DNA of 64,000 nucleotides, from positions 1 through 64,000 of the forward strand of contig DULL01000066.1 in NCBI GenBank assembly GCA_012840395.1, read 5' to 3'. The notes beneath the pieces were generated by a model. That model saw nothing but the letters and a program-made list of their open reading frames with translations, ran no database searches and was not told the origin of the DNA. This DNA comes from Clostridiaceae bacterium. GTDB taxonomy: Bacteria; Bacillota; Clostridia; Acetivibrionales; DULL01. Within the stretch, counting starts at the first letter, position 1, and each line of letters starts with the position of its first letter. The position numbers and the translations under genes were made by a program. Shown in pieces: positions 26,289 to 35,865 of this stretch.

Positions 26289-26361
26289 ACAGGGACGGTT
26301 CTCCTGAAGCACAGGGACGGTTCTTTTGCTTCCGCTTTGATGGAAGCAAAAGAACCGTCCC
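26289..26361. repeat. REP-like repeat with 20-bp perfect hairpin
   Basis: ACAGGGACGGTTCT occurs twice in direct orientation (26289-26302 and 26311-26324). The second copy opens a perfect 20-bp stem (26314-26333 with 26342-26361) with an 8-nt loop. I recall GGGACGGTTCTTTTGC-type sequences as recurrent in clostridial genomes, sometimes with REP-associated transposases; none is visible here. It may also terminate the MerR gene. Confidence 0.75.
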
Positions 26362-26436
26362 GGCATTTCCATCCAACTGTATACACTTCCCTGACTTTCT
26401 GCATATATTGTAAGTAAAGGTAAGGGAGGATTTTTT

Positions 26437-27849
26437 ATGATTATACATGTTGTGAGTTCAGGAGAAACGCTGTGGCAGATATCAAACCGCTATGGTGTTT
26501 CTGTTTCAGAAGTTATATCAATAAATCAGCTTTTAAACCCAAACCGGCTGGTTGTAGGGCAGGCTCTTGTAATTCCCATAGAGGCTACAGTCTACATCGT
26601 ACAACCGGGAGATGCTTTGTGGAGAATTGCCCAGCAATATGGAACAACAATCCAAACAATTGTTCAATATAATCAGATTACAAATCCTAATAACATATAC
26701 CCTGGTTTAAGATTAATTATTCCTGCGCAACGTCATATTGTGCGGCCTGGGGAGACTTTATTTCAAATTGCCGGATTATATGGCGTTACTTTACAGGATA
26801 TTATAAAAGTAAACAGAATTGAAAATCCCGATATTATTTATCCCGGAACAGTACTTGTTATTCCTGTAAAGCCAAGACCTCCCATAGATGTAAATGGATA
26901 TATATACATCTTGGGTCAGGAGGCAGTACCAATAGTAGAAGAAGTGGGAGAATATTTAACATACTTAAGTCCTTTTGCCTACTTAATAAGAGAGGATGGA
27001 AGTCTTCAGCCAATAGGGGATGAACCGGCAATCCAGGCAGGAAGAAACAGAGGGGCTATACCCATGATGTCAATAACAAACTTCACATCCACAGCAACAG
27101 GTGCAAATCTTGCCCATATTGTGCTGAGCACACCTCAAATAGTCGAGAGATTGCTTGATAATGTAATTAATATAATGAGAACTAAAGGTTATGAAGGACT
27201 GAATGTTGATTTTGAGAATGTTCTTCCGGAAGACCGGCAAAATTATAATAATTTTCTTACTAGGACAGTTGAACGGTTGCATCCTTTAGGTTATTTTGTA
27301 TCTACAGCAGTTGCTCCAAAAACAAGCGGTACTCAGGTTGGACTGCTCTATGAAGCTCACGATTACGAAGCTCACGGAAGAATTGTAGATTTTGTTATTT
27401 TAATGACATATGAATGGGGATATAGGAAAGGGCCACCCCAGGCTATTTCACCCTTAAATCAGATTATTCGGGTTCTCAACTATGCTGTTTCTGTAATACC
27501 CAGGGAAAAAATCTTTTTTGGATTCCAAATATATGCAAGGGATTGGCGCCTGCCATTTGTACAAGGCCAGGAAGCTGAGACATTCAGTGTTCAGGAGGCA
27601 ATACAAAGAGCAATAAGATATGGAGCAGTTATACAATATGATATCCCAACTCAGTCACCTTTTTTCAGATACACCGATGAACAGGGAGTAAGGCATGAAG
27701 TATGGTTCGAAGATGCACGAAGTGCCCAGGCCAGGTTTGACACAGTAAAAAACTACGGATTAAGAGGAATCAGTTACTGGGCTTTAGGTTATCCATTTCC
27801 ACAAAACTGGGTTCTTCTTGAAGACAATTTTACCATACGGAAAGGATGA
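26437..27849 (+). CDS. spore cortex-lytic GH18 enzyme with three LysM domains
   Basis: 470 residues. Three LysM peptidoglycan-binding repeats (about 2-47, 53-96, 100-143) precede a GH18 barrel (150-470). The catalytic Glu is E260 in GLNVDFENV. The architecture is that of YaaH/SleL, N-acetylglucosaminidases that degrade cortex fragments during germination. There is no signal peptide, as expected for proteins built into the spore coat from the mother cell. The ribosome site is GGGAGG. A two-LysM relative lies at 37975 and an SLH version at 30890. Confidence 0.92.
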   Translation: MIIHVVSSGETLWQISNRYGVSVSEVISINQLLNPNRLVVGQALVIPIEATVYIVQPGDALWRIAQQYGTTIQTIVQYNQITNPNNIYPGLRLIIPAQRHIVRPGETLFQIAGLYGVTLQDIIKVNRIENPDIIYPGTVLVIPVKPRPPIDVNGYIYILGQEAVPIVEEVGEYLTYLSPFAYLIREDGSLQPIGDEPAIQAGRNRGAIPMMSITNFTSTATGANLAHIVLSTPQIVERLLDNVINIMRTKGYEGLNVDFENVLPEDRQNYNNFLTRTVERLHPLGYFVSTAVAPKTSGTQVGLLYEAHDYEAHGRIVDFVILMTYEWGYRKGPPQAISPLNQIIRVLNYAVSVIPREKIFFGFQIYARDWRLPFVQGQEAETFSVQEAIQRAIRYGAVIQYDIPTQSPFFRYTDEQGVRHEVWFEDARSAQARFDTVKNYGLRGISYWALGYPFPQNWVLLEDNFTIRKG

Positions 27850-27873
27850 TTAATATCAGTTCTTTATTTTTCG

Positions 27874-28767
27874 CTATTCCACTGCAAACTCCTGGCCATA
27901 TGCGGCTAAGCTAAAAGCTTTTTCTGCATCTGAAAGCTGCAGACCCTGGATATTCATTTTCTCGACATCTCCGATACCAATATTGATGTTTTTCAGATCC
28001 CACAGGTATCGGACCGCTTGATTTTTAAAGCCCAATAATCTTGCCCCCACGGTATCTACGGCCACAGGATCGGTTCCACTGATAACAATTCCTGTATGCT
28101 TCGGGATTCCGGTATGGGGGCCGGTTCCTATCATTGCAGGATTTGCGCTCACAATAGAAAGATCAATAGGTATCTTTTCAGCCATCGCTCGTATAAATCC
28201 ATGGAGATCATTGTGAATTCCAAGATTTTTCTTGGGATGTCCATGTTCTTCAGTAGGGGGCCATCCTAATGCAATATTCTTAATTGCTGCTGTTATGGTG
28301 GCTTCACTGTGCAACTTTAATTGAGCAAAAGAAATGAGAAAAGTCATCTCATCATACAATTTATTTAAGTTAGTAGCATTCGGAGAATTATGATTTAAGC
28401 TGATCCTTGTAAAGGGACCATGATTCAGGTCCACAAATTCCACTTGTTCTTCCTGGATTATTTTTTCGTAACCTACCTGGTTCATTACCTCCGCAGTGCT
28501 TTTTCCGGCAGAACCGGTAGCTACAACAATACGCCGGGGATTATTTTCTTTTGCAAACCGGATTACCGTTCTTAAACTTTCCTGACCAACTGTATCAGCA
28601 GTTTCAGGACCTTTAGGCAATACCCAGTTTGGGGTTATCACTACTACATCATTTGAATTAATAAGATTGCCAGCATGAATTAAGCGTAAGGATTCAAGTA
28701 TTGCCGCATTTTCATTACTATTTATAGCTATACCTATATCAGCACAATTTCTGCGCCTTTGTCTCAT
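27874..28767 (-). CDS. DUF362 domain protein
   Basis: 297 residues of DUF362, a family related to proteins of nickel/iron-sulfur handling, of unclear activity. Typical pieces are DVVVITPNWV near residue 40, LISFAQLKLH near 145, and ISGTDPVAVDTVGARLLGF near 235-255. This copy has no 4Fe-4S ferredoxin tail, unlike many relatives. The ATG at 28767 is chosen for GGAGGTG 6-7 nt upstream. It is convergent with the LysM-GH18 gene, 25 bp from its stop. Confidence 0.83.
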   Translation of the reverse strand: MRQRRRNCADIGIAINSNENAAILESLRLIHAGNLINSNDVVVITPNWVLPKGPETADTVGQESLRTVIRFAKENNPRRIVVATGSAGKSTAEVMNQVGYEKIIQEEQVEFVDLNHGPFTRISLNHNSPNATNLNKLYDEMTFLISFAQLKLHSEATITAAIKNIALGWPPTEEHGHPKKNLGIHNDLHGFIRAMAEKIPIDLSIVSANPAMIGTGPHTGIPKHTGIVISGTDPVAVDTVGARLLGFKNQAVRYLWDLKNINIGIGDVEKMNIQGLQLSDAEKAFSLAAYGQEFAVE

Positions 28768-28993
28768 GAAGCACACCTCCAGCACACATTTTCTCTAATT
28801 ATTTAGATTTTATTCTCAAAAACAAACAGAAATATATAAAGTTATGATATAACAATTAATTACAGGTAACATAAATATGGCAGCAGTTTATCAGAAAGAC
28901 TATAAAATATCCTTTTTCAATAGTATAATTAAGGCAAGGCCGTCCGAAAGATACTTTTTAATTATTTTTTACAAGGAAAGGAGTGCAAGTTTT

Positions 28994-29869
28994 TTGAGTG
29001 GAGGGAACGTTATACAAAACTGGTTAAAAACCATAAGGCTTTTTTTTCAGACTGGAAGCTATTTAATAGTAGGAGGCAAGATATTAAAGATTTTAATTAT
29101 TGCTTTTGTATCAAAAGTAATCATACAGGTTGGTAGAAATCTCATAAAAAGAATGTTTGATAAGCAAATAAGTATTATACCTCATGCAAGAATTGATGAA
29201 AGAAAGAATAATACACTAAAAAGTTTAGTTCAAAGTATTATGACTTATGTAGTATATTTCATAGCAATATTAATAATCCTTGGGGAATTAGGAGTTCAGA
29301 CCACATCAATTTTAGCAACTGCCGGTATCGGAGGCCTGGCAATTGGCTTTGGAGCTCAAAACCTGGTAAAGGATATAATAACCGGTTTTTTCATTCTTTT
29401 TGAAGATCAATATGCAGTGGGTGATTTTGTTACTATTGGCGACATCTCAGGAACAGTAATGGAAATTGGACTTAGAGTAACTAAGATAAGAGGTTTTAAA
29501 GGAGATATAAATATAATACCAAATGGTCAGATAACTCGGGTAACAAATTTTTCCAGAAGCAACTCGCTGGCTATAATAGATATGAATATTTCCTACGACA
29601 CCGATGTAAGTGAGGCAGTGAAAATTATGGAGGATACAGCCAATAAATATGCAGAAGGAAATCAGGATATTGTAGAAAAACCACAGGTATTAGGAATAAC
29701 AGAGTTTGGAGATTCTAAAATTACTATAAGGGCAATTGTACGTACATTACCTCTTAAACACTGGGGTGTTGAAAGGGAGCTAAGAAAACTGATGAAAGAA
29801 GCTTTTAACAAAAATGGAATTGCTATGCCTTTGCCTGTAACAGTTGTCATACATAATAATAAATCATAA
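28994..29869 (+). CDS. small-conductance mechanosensitive channel (MscS family)
   Basis: About 291 residues from TTG 28994, which has AAAGGAG about 10 nt upstream; an ATG at 28877 would add 39 residues but has only a poor site. Membrane segments lie around residues 20-45 and 75-100, followed by the pore helix TAGIGGLAIGFGAQNLVKDI. The cytoplasmic beta domain has GDISGTVMEIGLR and IPNGQI motifs. It opens under membrane tension to release solutes. A hairpin terminator follows at 29921. Confidence 0.92.
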   Translation: MSGGNVIQNWLKTIRLFFQTGSYLIVGGKILKILIIAFVSKVIIQVGRNLIKRMFDKQISIIPHARIDERKNNTLKSLVQSIMTYVVYFIAILIILGELGVQTTSILATAGIGGLAIGFGAQNLVKDIITGFFILFEDQYAVGDFVTIGDISGTVMEIGLRVTKIRGFKGDINIIPNGQITRVTNFSRSNSLAIIDMNISYDTDVSEAVKIMEDTANKYAEGNQDIVEKPQVLGITEFGDSKITIRAIVRTLPLKHWGVERELRKLMKEAFNKNGIAMPLPVTVVIHNNKS

Positions 29870-29920
29870 TTGGGAAGATATAATAATGTATTTATTAATT
29901 ATTACAAAAAATACTTTTTT

Positions 29921-29952
29921 AACCCTCTCCTTCTATAAAGAAGAAGAGGGTT
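29921..29952 (+). terminator. terminator of MscS gene
   Basis: A 13-bp stem with one mismatch (29921-29933 with 29940-29952) and a 6-nt loop, followed by TTTCTT. The rest of the gap up to 30212 is AT-rich with no supported feature. Confidence 0.75.
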
Positions 29953-30212
29953 TCTTATATAAGTGAGTTTTTAAGTTAGTTTTAAGTCTCATATTAATAT
30001 AGTAAATATCAAATTAATATTTTTATTATTAGTTATTTTATCAAGCAGAATATCTTGAATTTTGGTATACTATATATCAGGATATTTTGCTGCAAAAAAA
30101 CATTTTTTAGAAATAAATGAAGTATATTAGTGAATTTTTACGATGATAATAATGAGTGATAAAATATTAATGTTTAATACATTTGTTCTTGACAGAGAAA
30201 GCTGGTGATAGA

Positions 30213-30770
30213 ATGAAATTTTTTAACTCTGTTCAAAAAAATATGAATTTTAAAGATGTAATAAAAAGCATTGAGTTTTTTATTAAATCTAATCCCGACA
30301 GCAAGTACCGGATAGCAGTGGGAACCGATTCTCAGGTTTGCGGAGAATATACATGCTTTGCTACAGGTATTCATATACACAGGATTGGACAGGGAGCCTG
30401 GTGCTGCATAAGTAGAAATTTTGAGAAAAAACAATACAATAATCTTAAGGAGAAAATATCAAGAGAAACATTAATAACATATGAAGTAGTATATAAGCTA
30501 AATGAGGAGCTGGTAGATTCTTTATGCAAATTTATGGAAAAATATAAGAATTTCGACTGTAAGTTGGAGGCACATATTGATGTTGGAACAAACGGAGAAA
30601 GCAGAAAACTCATAAGAGAAATGGTATCATATTTTCAGGGCCTGGATATCGATGCAAAGATCAAACCGAATTCATTTGTGGCAAGCTGCTATGCAAACAG
30701 GTACAGCAAGAGCCTTCCCAAGTTCTTAAAGAAAAGATCTGCTCATAAAAAGCAAATCAATGTAGTTTAA
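30213..30770 (+). CDS. YkuK family RNase H-like protein (DUF458)
   Basis: 185 residues with an RNase H-like beginning (YRIAVGTDSQV, with the first acidic residue) and later EAHIDVGTNGESRKLI and IKPNSFVASCYANRYSK. This fits the YkuK/DUF458 family of Bacilli and Clostridia, whose function is unknown and which may be linked to sporulation. The ATG at 30213 is used because GGTGA is upstream; an upstream TTG lacks a site. No partner gene is adjacent. Confidence 0.82.
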   Translation: MKFFNSVQKNMNFKDVIKSIEFFIKSNPDSKYRIAVGTDSQVCGEYTCFATGIHIHRIGQGAWCCISRNFEKKQYNNLKEKISRETLITYEVVYKLNEELVDSLCKFMEKYKNFDCKLEAHIDVGTNGESRKLIREMVSYFQGLDIDAKIKPNSFVASCYANRYSKSLPKFLKKRSAHKKQINVV

Positions 30771-30889
30771 AATACCAATCATCCATCATTTCCATTTTTT
30801 CGAAACAAATATACATCAATTAGTAAAAATGCTATAATATTAAGCACAATATATGCTTTTATCTATTTTTCTGGGGGACAAATAACAAA

Positions 30890-32668
30890 ATGACAAATAA
30901 GAAAAGTAATCAAAGAACAGTATTCAAAAAGCTAAAGAATATTTTAAGCTTTATTTTGGTAATAGTATACATATTTGTTTTATTTCCTGTATATGCCACT
31001 GAAAGTCAGGAAGCCAGGTTTATAGATGTACCTGAGGGACATTGGGCTGAAGATGTTATTCACAGGCTTCGAGAACTCAAAATTACTAATGGTATTGGCA
31101 ATAATGAATTTGGATTAGGTTTAACCATTGCCAGAAGTGAATTTGTAACCTATTTGGTAAGACTTATGCAATGGGAATTGATATATCCTGAAAAAGGGAG
31201 CTTCATTGACAACACAGATACCTCAAAGTGGTATTACTCATATATAGAAACAGCTCTGAAAAACGGAGCAATATCCGGGAATGAAGAAAAATTCCGCCCG
31301 GAGGAGCCTATTACCCGTGAAGAAATGGCTGTAATGATTGTGAATACATTGGGATATGATTCACTTGCAAAGGAAATGGGTTATTTGGGCAAACCCTTTG
31401 AAGATGTGGAACAAAATACAGGTTATATTACTATTGCAAAGGATTTTGGAATAATTAACGGAGTAGGGGATAACCTGTTCAAACCCTGTAATACTGCCAC
31501 AAGAGAAGAAGCTGCGGCAATGATGATTCGAATGTTCAATAAGATGCATCAGTATTTTGAAGAATTAAATGCTTTTTATGCAATACAATCGGTTGGACAG
31601 ATGGATTTAATCGAAAAGCTTGATTCGGTATGTTTCGGTTGGAGCCGTTTGGAATATGACCAGGAAAATGATCAGGTTATTTTAAATACAACAAGGAAAA
31701 ATAATAATGAATTTGCTTTTCCTATTGATTTTTCAGAGCCCATAAAAAAGGCTAAAGAAAGTAATGTAATAGCGCAGTTGATGGTATATGCAGATAATGG
31801 TACATTAATTAGTCCTGATAAAGAAAAAAAGGTTCCTCTGCTTGAATACATACTGTTTAATTCCGAACAGCGTATACAAGCGGTGAATTCCATTATTGAA
31901 CAAGTTAATGATGTGATTGTGGAAAATGAAAAGATTTCCTTTGATGGAGTAGTCATAGATTTTGAGAGCATGAAAGGAGAGGAGCTTAGTAAGTCTTTTA
32001 ATATATTCCTTCAGGAATTAAAAAAGGAACTTGACAAGACAAATAAAAAACTCTTTGTAGCAGTACATCCTCGCAGAAAGCCGGGACTTGAATTTTATGA
32101 CGGTTATGACTACAGGACTATTGGAGAAATTGCAGACAGGATCATATTAATGGCGCATGATTATTATGCCAAAAGCCTTAATAGTAAAGAAAAGGATAAT
32201 GGGTACACGCTTACTCCTCTTTCACCTTTGGATGAAGTATATTTTGCCTTGAGAGCTATTACAGATAAGGACACAGGTGTTCAGGACCTCGATAAAATTT
32301 GGTTGCAAATTTCCTTTGATACAGTGCAATGGAAGCTTAAAAATGGAAAAGTAGATAATCAATATCCTTATAAGCCAAGCTATGATGCAGTCAGACAAAG
32401 GCTCCTGAAAGGTGCAGTAATAAATTATGGGAAATTAAGCCGGAATCCATATGCTACTTTTTACGACAGCCAGGATGAAACTGACAATGTTCTTTGGTAT
32501 GAAGATTCACGCAGTGTACAAGCCAAAATAGACCTTGCCAGAATGTTTGGCATAAAGGGGCTATCTCTGTGGCGCCTGGGCAATATACCGAATTATGGTG
32601 AAAATGGTACAATAGAAATATATCTGGATGTGTGGCAGCAAATTCTTGGTAATTATACAGAAAAGTGA
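30890..32668 (+). CDS. secreted SLH-domain GH18-like glycosidase
   Basis: 592 residues. An N-terminal signal peptide (basic start, hydrophobic 18-36) is followed by three SLH repeats (about 43-100, 103-160, 163-222) that anchor proteins to the cell wall. A GH18-type domain (230-590) follows, with the catalytic E359 in FDGVVIDFES. It probably trims peptidoglycan or chitin-like glycans at the cell surface. It is followed after 6 nt by recD2. An extended -10 (TGCTATAAT, near 30830) precedes it. Confidence 0.88.
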   Translation: MTNKKSNQRTVFKKLKNILSFILVIVYIFVLFPVYATESQEARFIDVPEGHWAEDVIHRLRELKITNGIGNNEFGLGLTIARSEFVTYLVRLMQWELIYPEKGSFIDNTDTSKWYYSYIETALKNGAISGNEEKFRPEEPITREEMAVMIVNTLGYDSLAKEMGYLGKPFEDVEQNTGYITIAKDFGIINGVGDNLFKPCNTATREEAAAMMIRMFNKMHQYFEELNAFYAIQSVGQMDLIEKLDSVCFGWSRLEYDQENDQVILNTTRKNNNEFAFPIDFSEPIKKAKESNVIAQLMVYADNGTLISPDKEKKVPLLEYILFNSEQRIQAVNSIIEQVNDVIVENEKISFDGVVIDFESMKGEELSKSFNIFLQELKKELDKTNKKLFVAVHPRRKPGLEFYDGYDYRTIGEIADRIILMAHDYYAKSLNSKEKDNGYTLTPLSPLDEVYFALRAITDKDTGVQDLDKIWLQISFDTVQWKLKNGKVDNQYPYKPSYDAVRQRLLKGAVINYGKLSRNPYATFYDSQDETDNVLWYEDSRSVQAKIDLARMFGIKGLSLWRLGNIPNYGENGTIEIYLDVWQQILGNYTEK

Positions 32669-32674
32669 GAGCCT

Positions 32675-34810
32675 ATGGATTATCTTAGCGGAGTTGTTGA
32701 AAGAATTACATATTCAAATGAAGAAACAGGATTTTCGGTTATAAAGATAAAATCCAAGGGGTTTTCAGATCTTGTAACAGTAGTGGGAAATCTTGCTGCT
32801 GTCAACGTGGGCTCTACAATTAAGCTTAAAGGTGAATGGAAATACGATAGTAAATATGGCAGGCAGTTTAATGTTATTGAGTATACTGAAGTGATACCTG
32901 CCACAATCGCAGGAATTGAAAAATACCTGGGGAGCGGCCTTATAAAAGGGATAGGGCCTGTATATGCCAAAAGAATTGTTCGTTACTTTAAAGAGGATAC
33001 TATAAGAGTTATTGATGAGGAACCTGACCGTCTTACAGAGGTAGAAGGAATAGGGGAAAAGCGGTTGGAGATGATAAAAAAAGCATGGAAAGAACAGAAA
33101 GAAATAAAGAATGTTATGCTGTTTCTGCAGAGCAACGGAGTTTCAACAGCTTTTGCCGTGAAAATATATAAGACTTATGGGAATCAGAGTATCAATATGG
33201 TAAAAAGCAATCCATACCGACTGGCTGATGATATTTGGGGCATAGGATTTAAAACGGCTGATAAAATTGCCTTTCAGCTTGGCTTTGATAAAAACTCCTA
33301 TGAAAGGTGCCGTTCAGGAATTATTTATATCTTGAATGAGTTTTCAAATGATGGTCACTGTTATGCTGAAAGAGAGCAATTAATATCTGAGTGCAAAAAA
33401 ATTCTAGAACTGGAAGAAGAATTAATTGAAAGTACTCTGAACAGATTGATTGAAGAAAAACTGGTTATATTGGATAAGGATAATATAATTTATCTTCCGC
33501 CTTTCTATTACAGTGAGGTTGGTGTTAGCAATAGAATTAAAGATATACAGGTGTTTCAGGCTATAATATCAAATATTGATATAGACCGGTTAATTTCTCA
33601 AATTCAAAAGGAATATGGTATAAAATATGATGAGATACAACTTCAGGCAATAAAAACAGCTGTCAATTCCAAGTTTATGGTGCTTACAGGAGGTCCCGGA
33701 ACAGGAAAAACAACTACTACACTAGCTATCATCAAAATATTTCAAAAATTGGGTAAAAGAGTATTGCTGGCAGCTCCCACCGGCAGGGCTGCAAAAAGGT
33801 TGTCAGAAACTACAGGTATGGAAGCAAAAACTATTCACCGTCTACTGGAATATAAACCTCCTGAAGGATATAAGATAAATGAGAAAAACCCTCTGGACTG
33901 TGATGTGCTTATCGTTGATGAAACCTCCATGGTTGATATAATTCTGTTTTATAACCTGCTTAAAGCTGTAACAAATGATACGGCAGTAATACTAATAGGA
34001 GATGTTGATCAGTTGCCTTCAGTAGGTGCAGGTAATGTTCTCAGAGATATTATAGATTCAGGAGTAGTGAATGTTGTAAGATTAGAAAGAATTTTCAGGC
34101 AGGCTATGGGAAGTGCAATTATTACCAATGCCCATCGTATAAACAAAGGTCAAATGCCAATTCTAAAAAATTTGAAAAACAAGGATTTTTTCTTTATTGA
34201 AGAGGAAGAACCGGATAAAATACCAGAAATCATAAAAGACCTTTGCACAAAAAGGCTGCCAGGATATTATAAAATAGATCCCATAAATGATATTCAGGTT
34301 TTATGTCCGATGCAAAAAGGTGATGCAGGAGCACAAAATATGAATATTGTACTGCAGGAAGCCTTAAATCCAACAGAAGTTTGCATAAAGTACGGAGGTA
34401 TAGTATACCGGCTTAATGACAAAGTAATGCAGATAAAGAATAATTATGATAAAAATGTATTTAATGGAGATATAGGTACTATTGTTGAAATTGATATGGA
34501 GGACAAAACACTGGTAATACGTTTTGATGAAAATAATGTAAATTATGATGTCACTGAACTCGATGAAATAGTTCTAGCTTATGCTACTACTGTACACAAG
34601 AGCCAGGGAAGCGAATATAAAATTGTCATTGCGCCTTTTACGATGCAGCATTATATAATGCTGCAAAGAAATCTATTATACACTTGTGTAACAAGAGCGA
34701 AAAAAGTATTTATTCTGATTGGTTCAAAAAAAGCTGTAGCTATTGCTGTTTCAAATAATAAAATACAGCGCCGGAACACCCGGCTTTCAGCCAGACTTAC
34801 TGAAAAATGA
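32675..34810 (+). CDS. recD2: RecD2-type ATP-dependent DNA helicase
   Basis: 711 residues, close to the family's 720-750. N-terminal OB-like region (1-75), helix-hairpin-helix modules (85-200), then the superfamily 1B helicase core with Walker A GGPGTGKTTT (339-348), Walker B LIVDETSMVD and the late VHKSQGSEY motif. RecD2 acts alone in DNA repair and fork restart, unlike RecD in RecBCD. It begins 6 nt after the SLH-GH18 stop, so transcription is probably shared although the functions differ. Confidence 0.94.
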   Translation: MDYLSGVVERITYSNEETGFSVIKIKSKGFSDLVTVVGNLAAVNVGSTIKLKGEWKYDSKYGRQFNVIEYTEVIPATIAGIEKYLGSGLIKGIGPVYAKRIVRYFKEDTIRVIDEEPDRLTEVEGIGEKRLEMIKKAWKEQKEIKNVMLFLQSNGVSTAFAVKIYKTYGNQSINMVKSNPYRLADDIWGIGFKTADKIAFQLGFDKNSYERCRSGIIYILNEFSNDGHCYAEREQLISECKKILELEEELIESTLNRLIEEKLVILDKDNIIYLPPFYYSEVGVSNRIKDIQVFQAIISNIDIDRLISQIQKEYGIKYDEIQLQAIKTAVNSKFMVLTGGPGTGKTTTTLAIIKIFQKLGKRVLLAAPTGRAAKRLSETTGMEAKTIHRLLEYKPPEGYKINEKNPLDCDVLIVDETSMVDIILFYNLLKAVTNDTAVILIGDVDQLPSVGAGNVLRDIIDSGVVNVVRLERIFRQAMGSAIITNAHRINKGQMPILKNLKNKDFFFIEEEEPDKIPEIIKDLCTKRLPGYYKIDPINDIQVLCPMQKGDAGAQNMNIVLQEALNPTEVCIKYGGIVYRLNDKVMQIKNNYDKNVFNGDIGTIVEIDMEDKTLVIRFDENNVNYDVTELDEIVLAYATTVHKSQGSEYKIVIAPFTMQHYIMLQRNLLYTCVTRAKKVFILIGSKKAVAIAVSNNKIQRRNTRLSARLTEK

Positions 34811-34874
34811 AATTATTACAAGTATGGGACTTCCTTATTCAACAAAGAATAATAATGAAGGAGGAAGTCACATA

Positions 34875-35687
34875 ATGGAAGAAAATAATCAGTTGTCAAT
34901 AATTGAATCAATAGATATTCAAAATATTCCTGCAATTATGCAGAAAATAAATGCCATGCAGGCAATTGTCCAGAAAACTCTCAGAAAAGATCATGATTAT
35001 GGAGTTATTCCAGGAACAAATAAGCCAACACTTCTAAAACCTGGTGCTGAGAAAATATTATTAATGTTCGGGCTTACTTCCGAATATGAACTATTGGATA
35101 AAATAGAAGATTTCGGGAGAGGTTTTTTCAGCTACTCGGTAAAATGCCTCTTAACAAAAAACGGGAAGAAGATTACCGAGGGAGTCGGCCATTGTAATAC
35201 CTATGAATCAAGATATCGTTGGAGATGGGTTAGAGAGAATGATGTTCCGGAAAATATGAATAAAGATGACCTCATATCCAGAACGGACAGATTTGGACGA
35301 AGAATATTCAAAATAATCAATGATGATCCATATACTCTGGCTAATACTGTACTGAAGATGGCTAAAAAAAGGGCTCAAATTGATGCGGTACTTACAGTAG
35401 CGAGTCTGTCGGAAGTCTTTACCCAGGATCTTGAGGATATGGCCGAATATGTTCGTGATGATGAAGAAATACCAGTAATGGATACTGCGGAAGCAGAATC
35501 AATAAGAATTACTTTCGGAACAAAACATAAAGGCGACACTTTGGGAGAAATTTACAGAAATGACAGGGGTTATTTTGATTGGTTGATGAAAAATGAGAGA
35601 ACAGACCCTGTCATAAAAAAGGCATGTGAGACTATTTTGTATAATTATGAATCAAGCCCGGATAACACTCAAATGCCTCCTTCATAA
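34875..35687 (+). CDS. phage-like protein with ExoX-like C-terminal domain
   Basis: 270 residues from ATG 34875 (GAAGGAGGAAG site). Residues about 30-60 (KDHDYGVIPGTNKPTLLKPGAEKI) match a motif common in uncharacterised phage recombination-region proteins. The C-terminal 50 residues (GDTLGEIYRNDRGYFDWLM) fit the ExoX-like C-terminal domain, which is separate from the nuclease. No nuclease domain is present. It lies 64 nt after recD2 in the same direction, so a DNA-repair or recombination accessory role is plausible. Confidence 0.72.
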   Translation: MEENNQLSIIESIDIQNIPAIMQKINAMQAIVQKTLRKDHDYGVIPGTNKPTLLKPGAEKILLMFGLTSEYELLDKIEDFGRGFFSYSVKCLLTKNGKKITEGVGHCNTYESRYRWRWVRENDVPENMNKDDLISRTDRFGRRIFKIINDDPYTLANTVLKMAKKRAQIDAVLTVASLSEVFTQDLEDMAEYVRDDEEIPVMDTAEAESIRITFGTKHKGDTLGEIYRNDRGYFDWLMKNERTDPVIKKACETILYNYESSPDNTQMPPS

Positions 35688-35741
35688 TCAAAGAAAGCCT
35701 TATGTTGTTTATATTAATATCTTATGGTTTTAAATAAAATA

Positions 35742-35768
35742 AAGGATATATTTCTAGAATATATCCTT
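35742..35768. terminator. terminator between convergent genes
   Basis: A perfect 11-bp stem (35742-35752 with 35758-35768) and a 5-nt loop followed by AATTTTATTT, between the ExoX-C gene and the malic enzyme gene. Confidence 0.8.
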
Positions 35769-35865
35769 AATTTTATTTAATTCATACTTAATTTCATAAT
35801 GAGTTATATCTAATTTTAGTTAACGTAACTTTTCTTGTATACAAAAATATTGATAAAGTTATTGC

